Positions 48,617-57,420 of a DNA stretch of 64,000 bases are shown here, piece by piece; positions within the stretch are counted from its first letter, which is position 1, and each line of letters begins with the position of its first letter. The position numbers and the translations under genes were made by a program. The notes below the pieces were generated by a model. It made no database searches. It worked only from the letters and a program-made list of their open reading frames with translations, and was not told where the DNA came from. This DNA comes from JACCZX01 sp963729165 (lineage in GTDB: Bacteria; Pseudomonadota; Gammaproteobacteria; Burkholderiales; Burkholderiaceae_F). Where the stretch lies: positions 62,001-126,000 of the forward strand of contig CAVSMM010000007.1 of NCBI GenBank assembly GCA_963729165.1. The letters are read 5' to 3'.

Positions 48617-49102
48617 TTAGTAGGGCAGCTGACGTGGCCGCCGCGCCGAGATCACCCGCGTGTTCACGCCCGCCCAGTTCAGTCCGCCGAACAGCCTTCC
48701 GTGCTCGATCTTGACGCAGCGATCCATCACTACTTCAAGGCCTGCACGACGCGCCGTGTCGGCGGCGGCTTCATTAACAACGCCCAACTGCATCCATAGG
48801 CAGCGTGCGCCGATGGCAATGGCGTCTTGTGCGAGCGGACCAATGTCGTCCGCCTTGCGAAAGCAATCCACCATGTCAATCGCCGTTGCGGAACGCGCCG
48901 CTGTCAGGTCCGGATAACAGGGCTGCCCCAGCACTTCCCGGTACTTGGGGTTAACAGGAATCATCGTGTAGCCGTGCTCGAGCAGATACTTGCCAACGAA
49001 AAAGCTGGGGCGATGCCATTCGGCAGAAATTCCCACCACCGCAATGCGGCGGCAATCGTGGAGTAGGCGCCGCAGCGTTGCAATATCGCTCGTGTCAGGC
49101 AT
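48617..49102 (-). CDS. CoA-binding domain protein (YccU-like)
   Basis: Rossmann-fold protein of 161 residues of the CoA_binding_2 type. Markers are IAVVGISAEWHRPSFFVGKYLLEHGY, PVNPKYREVLGQPCYPDL, DMVDCFRKADDI, ARCLWMQLGVVN and VVMDRCVKIEHGRL. The function of these small stand-alone proteins is unknown. Tight linkage to metY (5-base gap) recurs in proteobacteria and hints at sulfur or methionine metabolism, but that is only association. Confidence 0.9.
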   Translation of the reverse strand: MPDTSDIATLRRLLHDCRRIAVVGISAEWHRPSFFVGKYLLEHGYTMIPVNPKYREVLGQPCYPDLTAARSATAIDMVDCFRKADDIGPLAQDAIAIGARCLWMQLGVVNEAAADTARRAGLEVVMDRCVKIEHGRLFGGLNWAGVNTRVISARRPRQLPY

Positions 49103-49319
49103 GCCTCGATTCTATCGGCACGCGACACGAACACGATTGGGGAGGTCGGCGCGCGCGGCGCAGAGCTTCAGCATCGCCGCTCACTGCGAGTTCGACGTGA
49201 CGCGCGTCAAGGCGCAGTTGCATTGGTACGGCCTGTGCTGACAGCGTCACAAGCAAGGCGGTCGGGACAATGCTCGAGAGCCGGAGATGAAAGTTTCTCG
49301 ACAGCTCGAAAAGTGTCGA

Positions 49320-49346
49320 CAAAAAAACCCGCCCATCGGGCGGGTT
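49320..49346 (-). terminator. Terminator after the CHRD protein gene
   Basis: On the minus strand, AACCCGCCC-GATG-GGCGGGTT followed by TTTTT: an 8-9 bp stem and U-run, 18 bases past the stop. Confidence 0.88.
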
Positions 49347-49363
49347 CGTTCAGTGCCGGCTGA

Positions 49364-49951
49364 CTACTGCTTGCGGCGGCGAACTAAGGCGAGGCTGGCC
49401 AGGGCAATGCCGAGCAGTGCCAGCGACGCGGGTTCGGGCACGAACATCAATTGGCCGCGGATCTCGCCACCCTGGAACAATTCCGAGTGGATGTTGAAAT
49501 AGGTTCGACCCGCAATAAGCTGCTGAATGATCGCATCGCGCGCGCCGCCGACGGTGCCGCCGCCGAAATTGGTGATGAAGCCAGCGGTGTAGGTCGCTGC
49601 ATCGAGCAGATCGAGCGTGAAATCATAGGTCCCCGCCGTCACGCCGAGCGGAAAGCCCGGCAAAGTTACCGGGCCGACCGCGACGGGTTGATTGGCACCA
49701 GGCGGCGTACAGCAATGCACGTGCGCCGCTATCGTCGGGGCCAGCAGGTCGGAAAAGTTCGCGTCGAAATGGATCGTGTTGGCCACATCGTCAACAGTCA
49801 CCTCCACGAAGCCGCTGCCCGGCGTGACGACAGGGGGTACTTCGTTGGCGCCGCTCAAAACTGTGCTGAACGGGATGATGGCCGTGTGGCCAAGGGGCGT
49901 GGCGGCCAGCGCCAATACGGTAAGCAGGGTTAGAACAGCGGCGCGCATCAT
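49364..49951 (-). CDS. CHRD-domain protein with PEP-CTERM sorting signal
   Basis: Exported protein of 195 residues. Signal peptide MMRAAVLTLLTVLALAATPLGHTA; then a CHRD domain (FSTVLSGANEVPPVVTPGSG, VAAHVHCCTPPGANQ-like AAHVHCCTPPGANQPV, YFNIHSELFQGGEIRGQL); and a C-terminal PEP-CTERM signal FVPEPASLALLGIALASL-ALVRRRKQ (VPEP, membrane helix, Arg cluster). Proteins with this tail are cleaved and sorted by an exosortase, which is not in this window. ATG at 49951 follows GGAGGTGG; longer in-frame sequence upstream is not conserved. Transcribed alone, with its own terminator. Confidence 0.9.
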   Translation of the reverse strand: MMRAAVLTLLTVLALAATPLGHTAIIPFSTVLSGANEVPPVVTPGSGFVEVTVDDVANTIHFDANFSDLLAPTIAAHVHCCTPPGANQPVAVGPVTLPGFPLGVTAGTYDFTLDLLDAATYTAGFITNFGGGTVGGARDAIIQQLIAGRTYFNIHSELFQGGEIRGQLMFVPEPASLALLGIALASLALVRRRKQ

Positions 49952-50247
49952 CGTCCACCTCCCTAAAGTGCGGACGCGTTGCGCCCGCAAAAACGGGCCG
50001 AGTAAAAGCAGAGCGGAATGCAAGAAAGCAAGGTCCGCACCACTGCGCAAAAACAAGGACTTGGTGCCGAGCCCAGCGTGCGAGTGTCAAATCGAGCGAC
50101 GCTACCGATTCAACAACCTAACGTCGCTTCGCGCTGGAAACGCGGCGCGTGGCAGATCATCATGCAATTGTTTTGCAGGTGCTTAGCGCGGCGGCGTTGA
50201 CCGGCGCCGACTGATTGCCAATGCCCGTGATGGCGTAGGCTGACTTC

Positions 50248-50760
50248 ATGATCGACGCCGCTTCTGTGCGAGTTCCTGTCGGCGAGACACTCCTCGATCC
50301 GCCTGAAGTCAACGTCGTGATTGAGGTTCCAAAGGGATCTTTCATCAAGCGCGGCTCCACGGGGCACATCGACTTTGTCTCACCCCTGCCGTGTCCGTTT
50401 AACTACGGGTCCGTGCCGAATTATTTGGGGCTGGAAGGCGATCTTCTCGATGCGGTAGTGCTTGGTCCCCGCTTGCCGCTCGGCGCGTCGTTGCGAGTCA
50501 AGGCGTGGGGAGCGGTGATCTTGGTCGACCGCGGTATGACGGACGACAAGTTAGTCTGCAGCCAAGCGCCCATAAGTTTCAGGCAGCGACAGAACGTGCT
50601 GCGGTTCTTCGCCTTCTACGCAAGATGCAAGTCGATGCTGAATGCAATGCGCCGCCAACCCGGCCGGAATGCATGCGAGGGCTGGTTGGCGGCTTCGCAG
50701 GCGCTGGGTCGCGCGCGGCCGAGAAACGATAGCTGGCGCGGACCATCGGTCACGTTCTGA
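50248..50760 (+). CDS. Inorganic pyrophosphatase family protein
   Basis: Predicted soluble family I pyrophosphatase of 170 residues, hydrolysing PPi to phosphate. Conserved positions are seen as variants of the usual motifs: VVIEVPKGSFIKRG (substrate-binding Lys), CPFNYGSVPNYLG (for YPxNYGxxP), EGDLLDAVVLGP (for DGDPLD) and VDRGMTDDKLVC (for DxGxxDxK). These motifs deviate from the housekeeping enzyme, so it is probably a second, divergent copy. The C-terminal third (FAFYARCKSMLNAMRRQPGRNACEGW) matches betaproteobacterial relatives. Active-site completeness should be checked by alignment. Confidence 0.75.
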   Translation: MIDAASVRVPVGETLLDPPEVNVVIEVPKGSFIKRGSTGHIDFVSPLPCPFNYGSVPNYLGLEGDLLDAVVLGPRLPLGASLRVKAWGAVILVDRGMTDDKLVCSQAPISFRQRQNVLRFFAFYARCKSMLNAMRRQPGRNACEGWLAASQALGRARPRNDSWRGPSVTF

Positions 50761-51090
50761 CCCAATGCATGCGCTACTACGATATTCACGCGGCGCACTG
50801 CTGTTCAATCCTCGCAACGCGTCCTATCGAACGCTGCTCTTCCGCAACTGAGATTTGCACGAACAAGCAGCCGGCAATGTCATGAACAGCGGATGCATGT
50901 TCACCCGATTGAAGGGAAACTGCGCAGGACGACAGAATTCAGCGTTCTGCGTGCAACTGCGCGATCGCGACGCGACCATCGAGATCAGCGTCAATCCGAA
51001 CTAGAGAAGCGCCAGTGGCGCCGGTTCCGGCACCCGCTGCGGCTCAGTGTAGAGGAACTGCATTTAATTCGCGAACGAAAGTGAGTCGGG
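50761..51090. other. Gap with no supported gene
   Basis: About 330 bases. A 63-codon plus-strand frame (50893-51084) is highly basic and unlike known proteins. No hairpin, repeat or RNA was recognised. Confidence 0.5.
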
Positions 51091-52474
51091 GTGAGTAGAG
51101 CGCAGCAGATATCCGAAATGCCGTCATGGGTGCGGCAAATGGCGCAGGGTTGCTGGTATCGGATTTCCGGCAATCATCCGCATCTCAATCTGCCCGTGAC
51201 ACCAGTCGGCACGCGTTATCTCGCAGACAACGATCCCGCAAGAGACCCCCGATTGAATCCAGCCAAGGGATCGAAGGAAGTTTTAAGACGATTACTCGGC
51301 CGCACTCCGCGCGTCACCGTGGTGCGGAAGGGTGGGCTTTCGCGCAATCACAGAGGCATGGAACGGAGCGGCCTTCGCCTCCGGCTTTGGTGCGAGTGGC
51401 GCGATGATTCTGTTTGGCGGAGGCCACAACGACTACTTTGGTTCTGATGTCCATGCATTTGATCTCGCTACCCGCTGCTGGTCTCGCATCCTGGATGGAT
51501 ATGTAGTCGGACGCGCAAACGAGTATGGAGCTGGCGCGATTTACCGCGATGCTGTGTATCCCGACGGCTCACCTTTACCGCCACACACGTATGGCTACGT
51601 TCAATACGATCCGGTAGGCAACGACTACTTGCTGTTCAAGGGACAGATCGAGCTCGGGCCCGACGTGCAAGCTACGCCCATTGCTCACATGCTCAACTTG
51701 GAGTCGTTGACATGGCGAAGGGGACCTAAACATCCTACAGCAATACTGACTTCAGGCGGCTGGACAACATGGGATCCATCGCGCCGGATCATATGGGGAC
51801 ATTCAGGCGACGATGGCGATGCCTTTCTTAGCTTTAGTCCAGACGGAGATAACGGAGACGGCACCTCCGGCTCGTGGGGGACTTGCTACCCGAAAAAGAT
51901 TCGGCACGCGGCTGACCATTGCGCAATGCAGATCGACCCTGTCCGCGACATCATTGTGGTGATAGCCGGCGCGCTCAATGGGATTTGTGCGATTGATCCG
52001 AGCGCGCCGGACCGTGACATCGCACCACTTGCATGCAGCGGAGATAGGCCTGTCATCACTGCCTACGCGGCTATTGAATACGCGCCAACCCTCGACCGGT
52101 TTGTCTACTACTCTGCGAACGATGGCCCTGAGATCTACTTGATCGCGGCACCGCTTGCATCGACGTGGTCGCAGCTCGTGACTGGTACGTGGAACTGGCG
52201 CAACGTTCGCAATGAGAAAAACAACCTGAATCCCATCGCAGATGCGAAGGCCATTTCCTCGCACGGCGTGAATATGTGCCACACGTTTGGACAATTTAGC
52301 GTCGCCAGCTACAGCGGAACCGACGTGGCGATATTATTTCACCACATCGACACACCGGTCTATGCGATGCGTCTGAACTTAGCCATCACGTTTGGGAGCA
52401 ACACATGTCCGCTACGACGGCTCGAATTAATGGGTCTCATCTACGCATCGCCGAAGAAACGTAACGAGCCGTGA
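51091..52474 (+). CDS. Kelch/galactose-oxidase-like beta-propeller protein, frameshifted N-terminus
   Basis: Hypothetical protein of about 460 residues with repeated propeller-like blades. The clearest repeat is ASGAMILFGGGHNDYFGSDVHAFDLATRCWSR, the Gly-Gly kelch pattern; weaker repeats follow (ILTSGGWTTWDPSRRIIWGHSG, ITAYAAIEYAPTLDRFVYYSAN). The N-terminal part (MPSWVRQMAQGCWYRISGN) is in another frame, joined by a shift near 51290-51330. The start may be GTG 51091 or ATG 51118. No signal peptide is evident at either start. It lies in the accessory region and no function can be assigned. Confidence 0.65.
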
Positions 52475-52870
52475 ACGAGAGCAACCGGGGGTGATGAGAC
52501 TGAGCGAAGCCTCGACACACGCTGCGACAAATTGACGCGCCATGCTCGGGCATTTTTTGTCGCCATTCTTGACAAATGCATGATGCTCATGCGGCTAACT
52601 GATTGAGTAGTAGAGCATCTTTAGCTTGGTACAAAGGCTGCTTCGCCAATGGGCGGTTGCTTGACCCAAGAAGGCGTTCAAGACATTGTTTGATGTGGCG
52701 ATGCTGCCCTAATGGGCAACCTGCTGCACCGAGAGCTCATGCCACACGGAACCGCTCCGGCAAACGTGCCTGCAACGCAAGCGCAGTTGGCGTGGTCGGC
52801 ATGCCTGTCCCATAATCTGCGGCAGCGTCGTCGCCGATGGACGCGCGGCGTTCACCTTCAGCTCGCTGCC
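52475..52870. other. Gap with no supported gene
   Basis: About 400 bases. In-frame sequence upstream of the ATP-grasp start (from 52712) is not conserved. A weak 4-bp hairpin before TTTTTTG near 52540-52552 might be a terminator for the kelch gene. Confidence 0.45.
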
Positions 52871-53960
52871 ATGATCAACTTCGCGAAAGTCCCACGCGAA
52901 TTCCGAGAGCTGTACACAGCTTTTCGCACACATGGTTCGCACGCGTACCGGGACAATGGCGTAGGGCCGTCAAAGCAGCTCACGGAACTGATGCGGCTCC
53001 GGCTGGGACCCGGAAAGCTAGAGCCGGAAGACTATTACCGCATGCGCGTCTACCGGCGCGACCTCAGCTTTGATGCGAAGAGTCTGCTTCCTGTCGCAGC
53101 GCGCGCTCCACCTTTCGCATACATGGAACATCGTCGCGCACGACAAGCTTGTCACATACATACTTCTTGAGCACGAAGGCGTCATTACGCCGGAGATCCA
53201 CGCGATCTGCCATCCGTTGCGTACCTATCACGATCGGCCCACGCTTCGCGACGCCGACGCGATCGCTAAGTATCTAAGTGATGGCGCACGCTATCCGTTC
53301 ATTGCCAAGCCAATCACGGGCGTCTTCAGCTACGACGTCTGGCTGATCGAAGGATTCGACGCAGCCTCGAACTGCGTGCAGCTTGCAGGGGAGCCGCCGC
53401 TCGATGCGCGGGAGTTCGCCCGGCGCTGCATCGATCGCAAGGACGGAACGATCTTCCAGGAGGTGCTGGTGCCGCATCCGCTGATTGCCGCTCAGATCAG
53501 CCCGCGGCTGTGCACGCTGCGACTGATCGTGCTTCTGGAGCGCGATCACAGTCGGCTGTTCCGTGCATTCCTGAAGGTTGCCGCCGGCGGAAACGTGGCC
53601 GACAACTACTGGCGTTCGGGCAATTTCATTGCGAAACTCGACATGGCGACGGGAGTGGTTCAGCAATGCGTCACGGGTCTCGGTACCGACTTTCGCGTGC
53701 TGGAATCGCACCCGGTCACGGGCCACTCACTCGCGGGATTTCACGTGCCGTTCTATGCCGAGGCGGTAGAGCTCGTGCTGCGCATTGCACGGATCTATTC
53801 CGGCATGCGAATGCAGGCATGGGATATCGCGGTAACGCCCACCGGCCCGATTCCGCTGGAGCTCAACGAAGAGGGCAGCGTGTTTCTGCCACAGACCGCC
53901 GACCAGCGCGGAATGGGTAATCCCTATTTTCACGATTATTTGGCACGATCGAGGCGCTGA
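52871..53960 (+). CDS. Sugar-transfer-associated ATP-grasp family protein, one frameshift
   Basis: ATP-grasp protein of about 362 residues, resembling the type found in polysaccharide clusters (ATPgrasp_ST). N-terminal part: MINFAKVPREFRELYTAFRT; after a shift near 53085 it continues HTWNIVAHDKLVTYILLEH, YPFIAKPITGVFSYDVWLIE (ATP-binding Lys), PRLCTLRLIVLLERDHSRLF, FRAFLKVAAGGNVADNYW and WDIAVTPTGPIPLELNEEGS, the last with the metal-binding Asp/Glu/Asn. Such enzymes join a carboxylate and an amine or hydroxyl with ATP; the partners here are unknown. Start uncertain, as no good ribosome-binding site precedes 52871. An association with exopolysaccharide/PEP-CTERM biology is plausible but inferred. 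Confidence 0.7.
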
Positions 53961-54128
53961 CATTCGCGTTTTTTTTGGCCAAGTTCGAGGCAAGCTCCAA
54001 CTGTCGGAAAACCTTACGATCAATCGCTTGCACGCGACCTTCGAAGTCTATATCTGAACGTTTGCGGTTACTCAGACCGCCTGGAATGGTTGGTGCTTTC
54101 TTCGCGCTGGCTTTTCAAGGATCAACAC

Positions 54129-54961
54129 ATGAACGCTAAGCGCCTGCTGATTGCCTTTGCATGTGTCTGCAACTTCGTTTCTGACCAACGCCAATGCTGC
54201 TCCTACGATTTTCTTTGGTGAAGACCTGGGGCGGGGAATGATGCATCAATACCGAAACTCGCTTGCGGCTGCAACGCGTTCGTCGGGAAGCTTGGCAACC
54301 TTGGTTTGCAGAATTTTGAATCGTTAGCCGCCGGGTCTACTTTCCCCGGTTGTTGCGGCCCCTTTCGTTCACGGGATCGAGCATCACGCCGACTTAAACG
54401 GCGGTTTTATTCGGAATGCCCCGTTTAACTGGCGCTTCGAAATCTCCGGTACCAACTACCTTAGTATTAGTTCGACTCAGAAGACTTACGTTTAGCGATC
54501 CTGTTGCGGCGTTTGGCTTGTTCGTCGTTGACGCGAACGAACTAGATAACAGCAGTGCGACAGCAACACAGAATGGGCAGCTGTTAACTCAAGCGCAGAT
54601 TGAGGCGCGGCCGTTCGACACTATCGATGGCATTTTCAGAATCGTCACAGAGCGTTCCCCCGGCGTCTTCGAAGTTCTGTTCGATTCGGGAACGTTTCCT
54701 GCGCCGGCTGCTACCGTGCTGTTCGCTGGTCTGATCGACGACGTCAATCCGTTTACGAATATCATTCTTGTCAACGGTAGCTCGGGGTTGGATGTAAATT
54801 TTGCGGACGGCTTCGGCTACGACGATATGATCGTGAAGGCTGCACGCGTTCCTGAAGCCGAGTTCGCTTGTACTACTCTCCCTTACTTTAAGCGGACTTG
54901 TATTCATCCGCCGTCGATCTAAAAGTAGGGACTCTAAGTTCCGCCCGCTTCGGTGGGCTTC
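54129..54961 (+). CDS. PEP-CTERM surface protein, several frameshifts
   Basis: The signal peptide MNAKRLLIAFACVCNF is followed, after a shift, by NANAAPTIFFGEDLGRG, a start seen in a family of PEP-CTERM proteins, then ACGCNAFVGKLGNLGLQNFESLAAGS. Further on come SDPVAAFGLFVVDANELDN, FDSGTFPAPAATVLFAGLIDDVNPF and FADGFGYDDMIV. At the end the frame as written reads VPEAEFACTT; removing one G at about 54858 gives VPEPSSLVLLSLTLSGLVFI-RRRSK, a complete PEP-CTERM signal. So this is an exported protein sorted by exosortase. Shifts lie near 54185, 54330-54500 and 54858. The function is unknown. Base composition looks less GC-rich than its surroundings. True decay cannot be excluded. Confidence 0.72.
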
Positions 54962-54966
54962 TTCTG
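54943..54966 (+). terminator. Hairpin terminator after the PEP-CTERM gene
   Basis: GCCCGC-TTCG-GTGGGC (one G-T pair) followed by TTCTTCT. A weak to moderate terminator. Confidence 0.5.
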
Positions 54967-55039
54967 GCAGAAGTAAATTCGCGCTAACTCCGCTCGCGGT
55001 TACGCCTTAGCGATCCTCTACCATCGCGCTCGGCATCGG

Positions 55040-55290
55040 ACGCAGCAATTAGGCGATCCTGCTTCGAGCCAATCGTCGTAATCCTTTTCGCGAACGATGA
55101 CCGGCTCGACTCCGTGGTCAAGATTATGTACGTCTCGATGCCTGAGCTTCGGCTTGCTCGGATCGCGTCACCACTTCATAAACTGCGAACGCGAACAGTG
55201 GCTCTATCCTTTACCGTGATGCGCTACGTTGTTTTCTGTCCTTTTCGCCGGTCCGATTGTAAAGAGGCGGTTGCGGGAATCATGCGTCAA
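55040..55290 (-). pseudogene. Decayed SRAP (YedK/HMCES-type) gene fragment
   Basis: Reading the minus strand in mixed frames gives the order of an SRAP-domain protein: RITVKDR (55226-55204), LFAFA (about 55200-55185), a WRDPSKP-like stretch (about 55170), TYIILTTES (55132-55106) and EPVIVREKDYDDWLEAG (about 55102-55052). SRAP homologues have R-I-T-x-K-D, FAFAGLWE, WRDP, ILTTE and VIL...DWL in that order. There are several frame changes, an in-frame TAG just before RITV, and no N-terminal catalytic Cys, so it is a 3' remnant. It is immediately downstream of the ssrA 3' end. Identification is by motif order only. Confidence 0.55.
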
Positions 55291-55347
55291 ATCAACTGCC
55301 TACCGTAACTGTCCTGCACTGCCTTGCACTCACAGGACAGAGTGTGA

Positions 55348-55710
55348 TGGTGGAGGCGGGGGGAATCGAACCCCCGTCCGCGAATGATCCAGATCCAGTT
55401 CTACATGCGTAGCCGGTCTATTTAGATCTCACCGCGCGCTTGGCCGATCGGCAGGCCGACGCGCAGCCAGTCACTTGTTCTCGATGCCGCCGTCGTGACT
55501 CCAACGGCATCCAGCCTCTGTAAATGGCGCTGCTGTTAGTTGCCTAACCTAGCCCAGGGGCCAGCTAGTGCAGCGTCTAGCCGGTATTAAGCGGCTAAAG
55601 CAAACGCGTCTTCGTTGGCGTTTGTAGTGTTCCAGATGGATTTACGAGGTGACTGGTCCTCGGCATGCCCTGAGATCCTTCACGACCCACGTCGAAGCCA
55701 GGTCGCCCCC
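55348..55710 (-). ncRNA. ssrA: Transfer-messenger RNA (tmRNA)
   Basis: A 363-base tmRNA rescuing stalled ribosomes with SmpB. The 5' end GGGGGCGACCTGGCTTCGACG and 3' end GGGTTCGATTCCCCCCGCC-TCCACCA pair as a tRNA-like acceptor (GGGGGCG/CGCCTCC) with T loop TTCGATT and encoded CCA. The tag frame reads ANEDAFALAA followed by TAA (around 55580-55612), ending in the usual ALAA degron. The 3' half carries pseudoknot sequence. The accessory genes of this window end against its 3' end. Confidence 0.96.
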
Positions 55711-55815
55711 AAAGAAAATGGATTGTACGGCTACAGATGCGTCACTTCAGAGAAAAATCAACGCGTGTTTTGGCGCCTGAATCTGATTCCATCAGCGGAA
55801 AGCGTGCGGCCAAGC

Positions 55816-55947
55816 TCACGCGACCCGACTGTCTCGATACCAGCGTGCAGCAGTCGGAAGAGCGAAGTAACCCATGACTCGGACCAGCACCATCAGCGAC
55901 ACGAACAGGGTCGCTACAAGCTGCAGTCGGCCTCGGGTCTTGCCCAC
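55816..55947 (-). CDS. Possible 43-residue membrane protein downstream of gph
   Basis: From a GTG at 55947 the frame codes for a small basic protein with one strongly hydrophobic segment (LQLVATLFVSLMVLVRVMGYFAL) and a C-terminal WYRDSRVA. It starts nine bases after the gph stop in the same direction. There is no clear ribosome-binding site and no family recognised, so it is only a candidate. Confidence 0.3.
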   Translation of the reverse strand: MGKTRGRLQLVATLFVSLMVLVRVMGYFALPTAARWYRDSRVA

Positions 55948-55955
55948 GTTCGGTC

Positions 55956-56636
55956 TTAATTCACGATCAACGACAACAGCTCGGAAGGTGAATGGACGAC
56001 GGCGTCCGCGCCCCACTGTTGGTACGGTACCCCGTTGCCGAGATAACCGTAACTCGCAACCATGGTACGCATGCCGGCTGCGCGTCCCGCGTCGATGTCG
56101 CGCTGATCATCGCCGACGTAGATCGCGGCGGCCGCATCGACGGATGTGCACGACAGTGCGTGCAGCAGAGGTGCGGGATGCGGCTTCGAGAACGGTGTCG
56201 TGTCACCGCTGACGACGCACGCCGCGCGCTCGGAAAGTTTCAGCGCCTTCACCAGCGGCAACGTAAAACGTGCGAATTTGTTGGTCACGATGCCCCACCG
56301 GATCCCACGCTGCTCCAGATGCTGCAAGGCGTCGTCCATGCCCGGGAACAAAGTAGAGTCCACGCACAGCGCCGATTCATACTCGCGCAAGAATTCCTGC
56401 CGCAGCTCGGTGTAACGCGCGTTGTCGGGCGCAACGTCGAATGCCCGCCCGACCATACCGCGCGCCCCATGCGATACGTACGGGCGCAGCTCGGCAATCG
56501 GCAGCGGTTCCATGCCGTGCGAGATTCGCATCCGGTTCGCGGCAGCGGCGAGGTCGGGCGCCGTGTCGGCCAGAGTTCCGTCGAGGTCGAGCAAAACCAG
56601 CCGGACGCGACTTGGCTGTTTTACGGTTTGCGGCAC
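55956..56636 (-). CDS. gph: Phosphoglycolate phosphatase (HAD family)
   Basis: Dephosphorylates 2-phosphoglycolate, which arises in DNA repair and metabolism. The 226-residue HAD hydrolase has LLDLDGTLADTAPDLAAAANRM (motif I, nucleophile Asp), GIVTNKFARF (motif II), KPHPAPLLHAL (motif III Lys) and YVGDDQRDIDAGRAAGM (motif IV). The start is GTG 56636, inside the last codons of ubiG (16-base overlap), the conserved ubiG-gph arrangement. Other sugar-phosphate substrates are possible. Confidence 0.92.
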   Translation of the reverse strand: MPQTVKQPSRVRLVLLDLDGTLADTAPDLAAAANRMRISHGMEPLPIAELRPYVSHGARGMVGRAFDVAPDNARYTELRQEFLREYESALCVDSTLFPGMDDALQHLEQRGIRWGIVTNKFARFTLPLVKALKLSERAACVVSGDTTPFSKPHPAPLLHALSCTSVDAAAAIYVGDDQRDIDAGRAAGMRTMVASYGYLGNGVPYQQWGADAVVHSPSELLSLIVN

Positions 56637-57319
56637 GCCATCAAATAGTTGACATCGGTATCACGGCCCAGCGTCGCATTCTTTGTAAACGGGTTGTACT
56701 GCATGCCCATGACTTCGCACACTTCAAGGCCGACTGCACGCGCGGACTGCGCGAGCTCGCTTGGTTTCAGAAACTTGGCGTATTCGTGGGTACCGCGCGG
56801 CAACAGATTCAAGACATATTCCGCGCCGACGATCGCCAGCGCGAAGGCCTTGGCGTTGCGATTGATCGTCGAAAAAAAGACCCAGCCGCCCGGCTTGACG
56901 AGAATTGCGCAGGCCTGCACCGTCTGTGCGGGTTCCGGAACGTGCTCGAGCATTTCCATGCATGTCACCACGTCGAAACTGCCAGGCAGTTCCGCCGCTA
57001 GCGTCTCGGCTGCACATGCCCGGTATTCCACACGCGCGTTGGAATCGAGGGCATGTAGCTGAGCGACTTTCAGCGGCTTGTCGGCCAGATCGATGCCGAG
57101 CACTTCCGCGCCTTTTTGCGACATTGCCTCGGTTAGCACGCCACCGCCGCAACCGACATCGACGATTCGTTTGCCGGCAAGCGAAGCATGTCGATCGATC
57201 CAGTCGAGCCGCGCTGGGTTGATGTCATGCAACGGACGCATCGGCCCTGTGCGGTCCCACCACTTGGCAGCCAACTCACTGAACTTCAGAAGCTCGGCGT
57301 GATCGACGTTGTCGTTCAT
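56621..57319 (-). CDS. ubiG: Ubiquinone biosynthesis O-methyltransferase UbiG
   Basis: SAM-dependent enzyme for both O-methylations in ubiquinone synthesis. The 232-residue product starts MNDNVDHAELLKFSELAAKWWD and has the SAM loop IVDVGCGGGVLTEAMSQKG, GIDLADKPLKVAQLHAL, FDVVTCMEMLEHVPEP and the C-terminal VMGMQYNPFTKNATLGRD-TDVNY, all typical. ATG 57319 is where the family starts; the frame open further upstream is not conserved. Upstream on the same strand is ompA, separated by a terminator. Confidence 0.95.
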   Translation of the reverse strand: MNDNVDHAELLKFSELAAKWWDRTGPMRPLHDINPARLDWIDRHASLAGKRIVDVGCGGGVLTEAMSQKGAEVLGIDLADKPLKVAQLHALDSNARVEYRACAAETLAAELPGSFDVVTCMEMLEHVPEPAQTVQACAILVKPGGWVFFSTINRNAKAFALAIVGAEYVLNLLPRGTHEYAKFLKPSELAQSARAVGLEVCEVMGMQYNPFTKNATLGRDTDVNYLMACRKP

Positions 57320-57360
57320 GCGCCGGATGTTACGCAAGCGTGCTCGTAAGAAGCAGGCGC

Positions 57361-57389
57361 CAAAAAAAAGCCCCGCCGAAGCGGGGCTA
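57361..57389 (-). terminator. Terminator after ompA
   Basis: On the minus strand AGCCCCGC-TTCG-GCGGGGCT followed by eight T residues; a strong Rho-independent terminator between ompA and ubiG. Confidence 0.93.
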
Positions 57390-57420
57390 GTTTGAACAAG
57401 CTTCTTTGTTAACGGCTTGG

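Noticed and set aside
49095..49322. Minus-strand frame of 75 codons with a hydrophobic stretch (SSIVPTALLVTLSAQAVPM)
   Set aside because: It starts with TTG inside the preceding terminator, has no ribosome-binding site and overlaps the CoA-binding gene; no family is recognised.
55114..55308. Plus-strand 64-codon frame near the ssrA 3' end
   Set aside because: The opposite strand carries SRAP-like motifs in order, which explains the region better.
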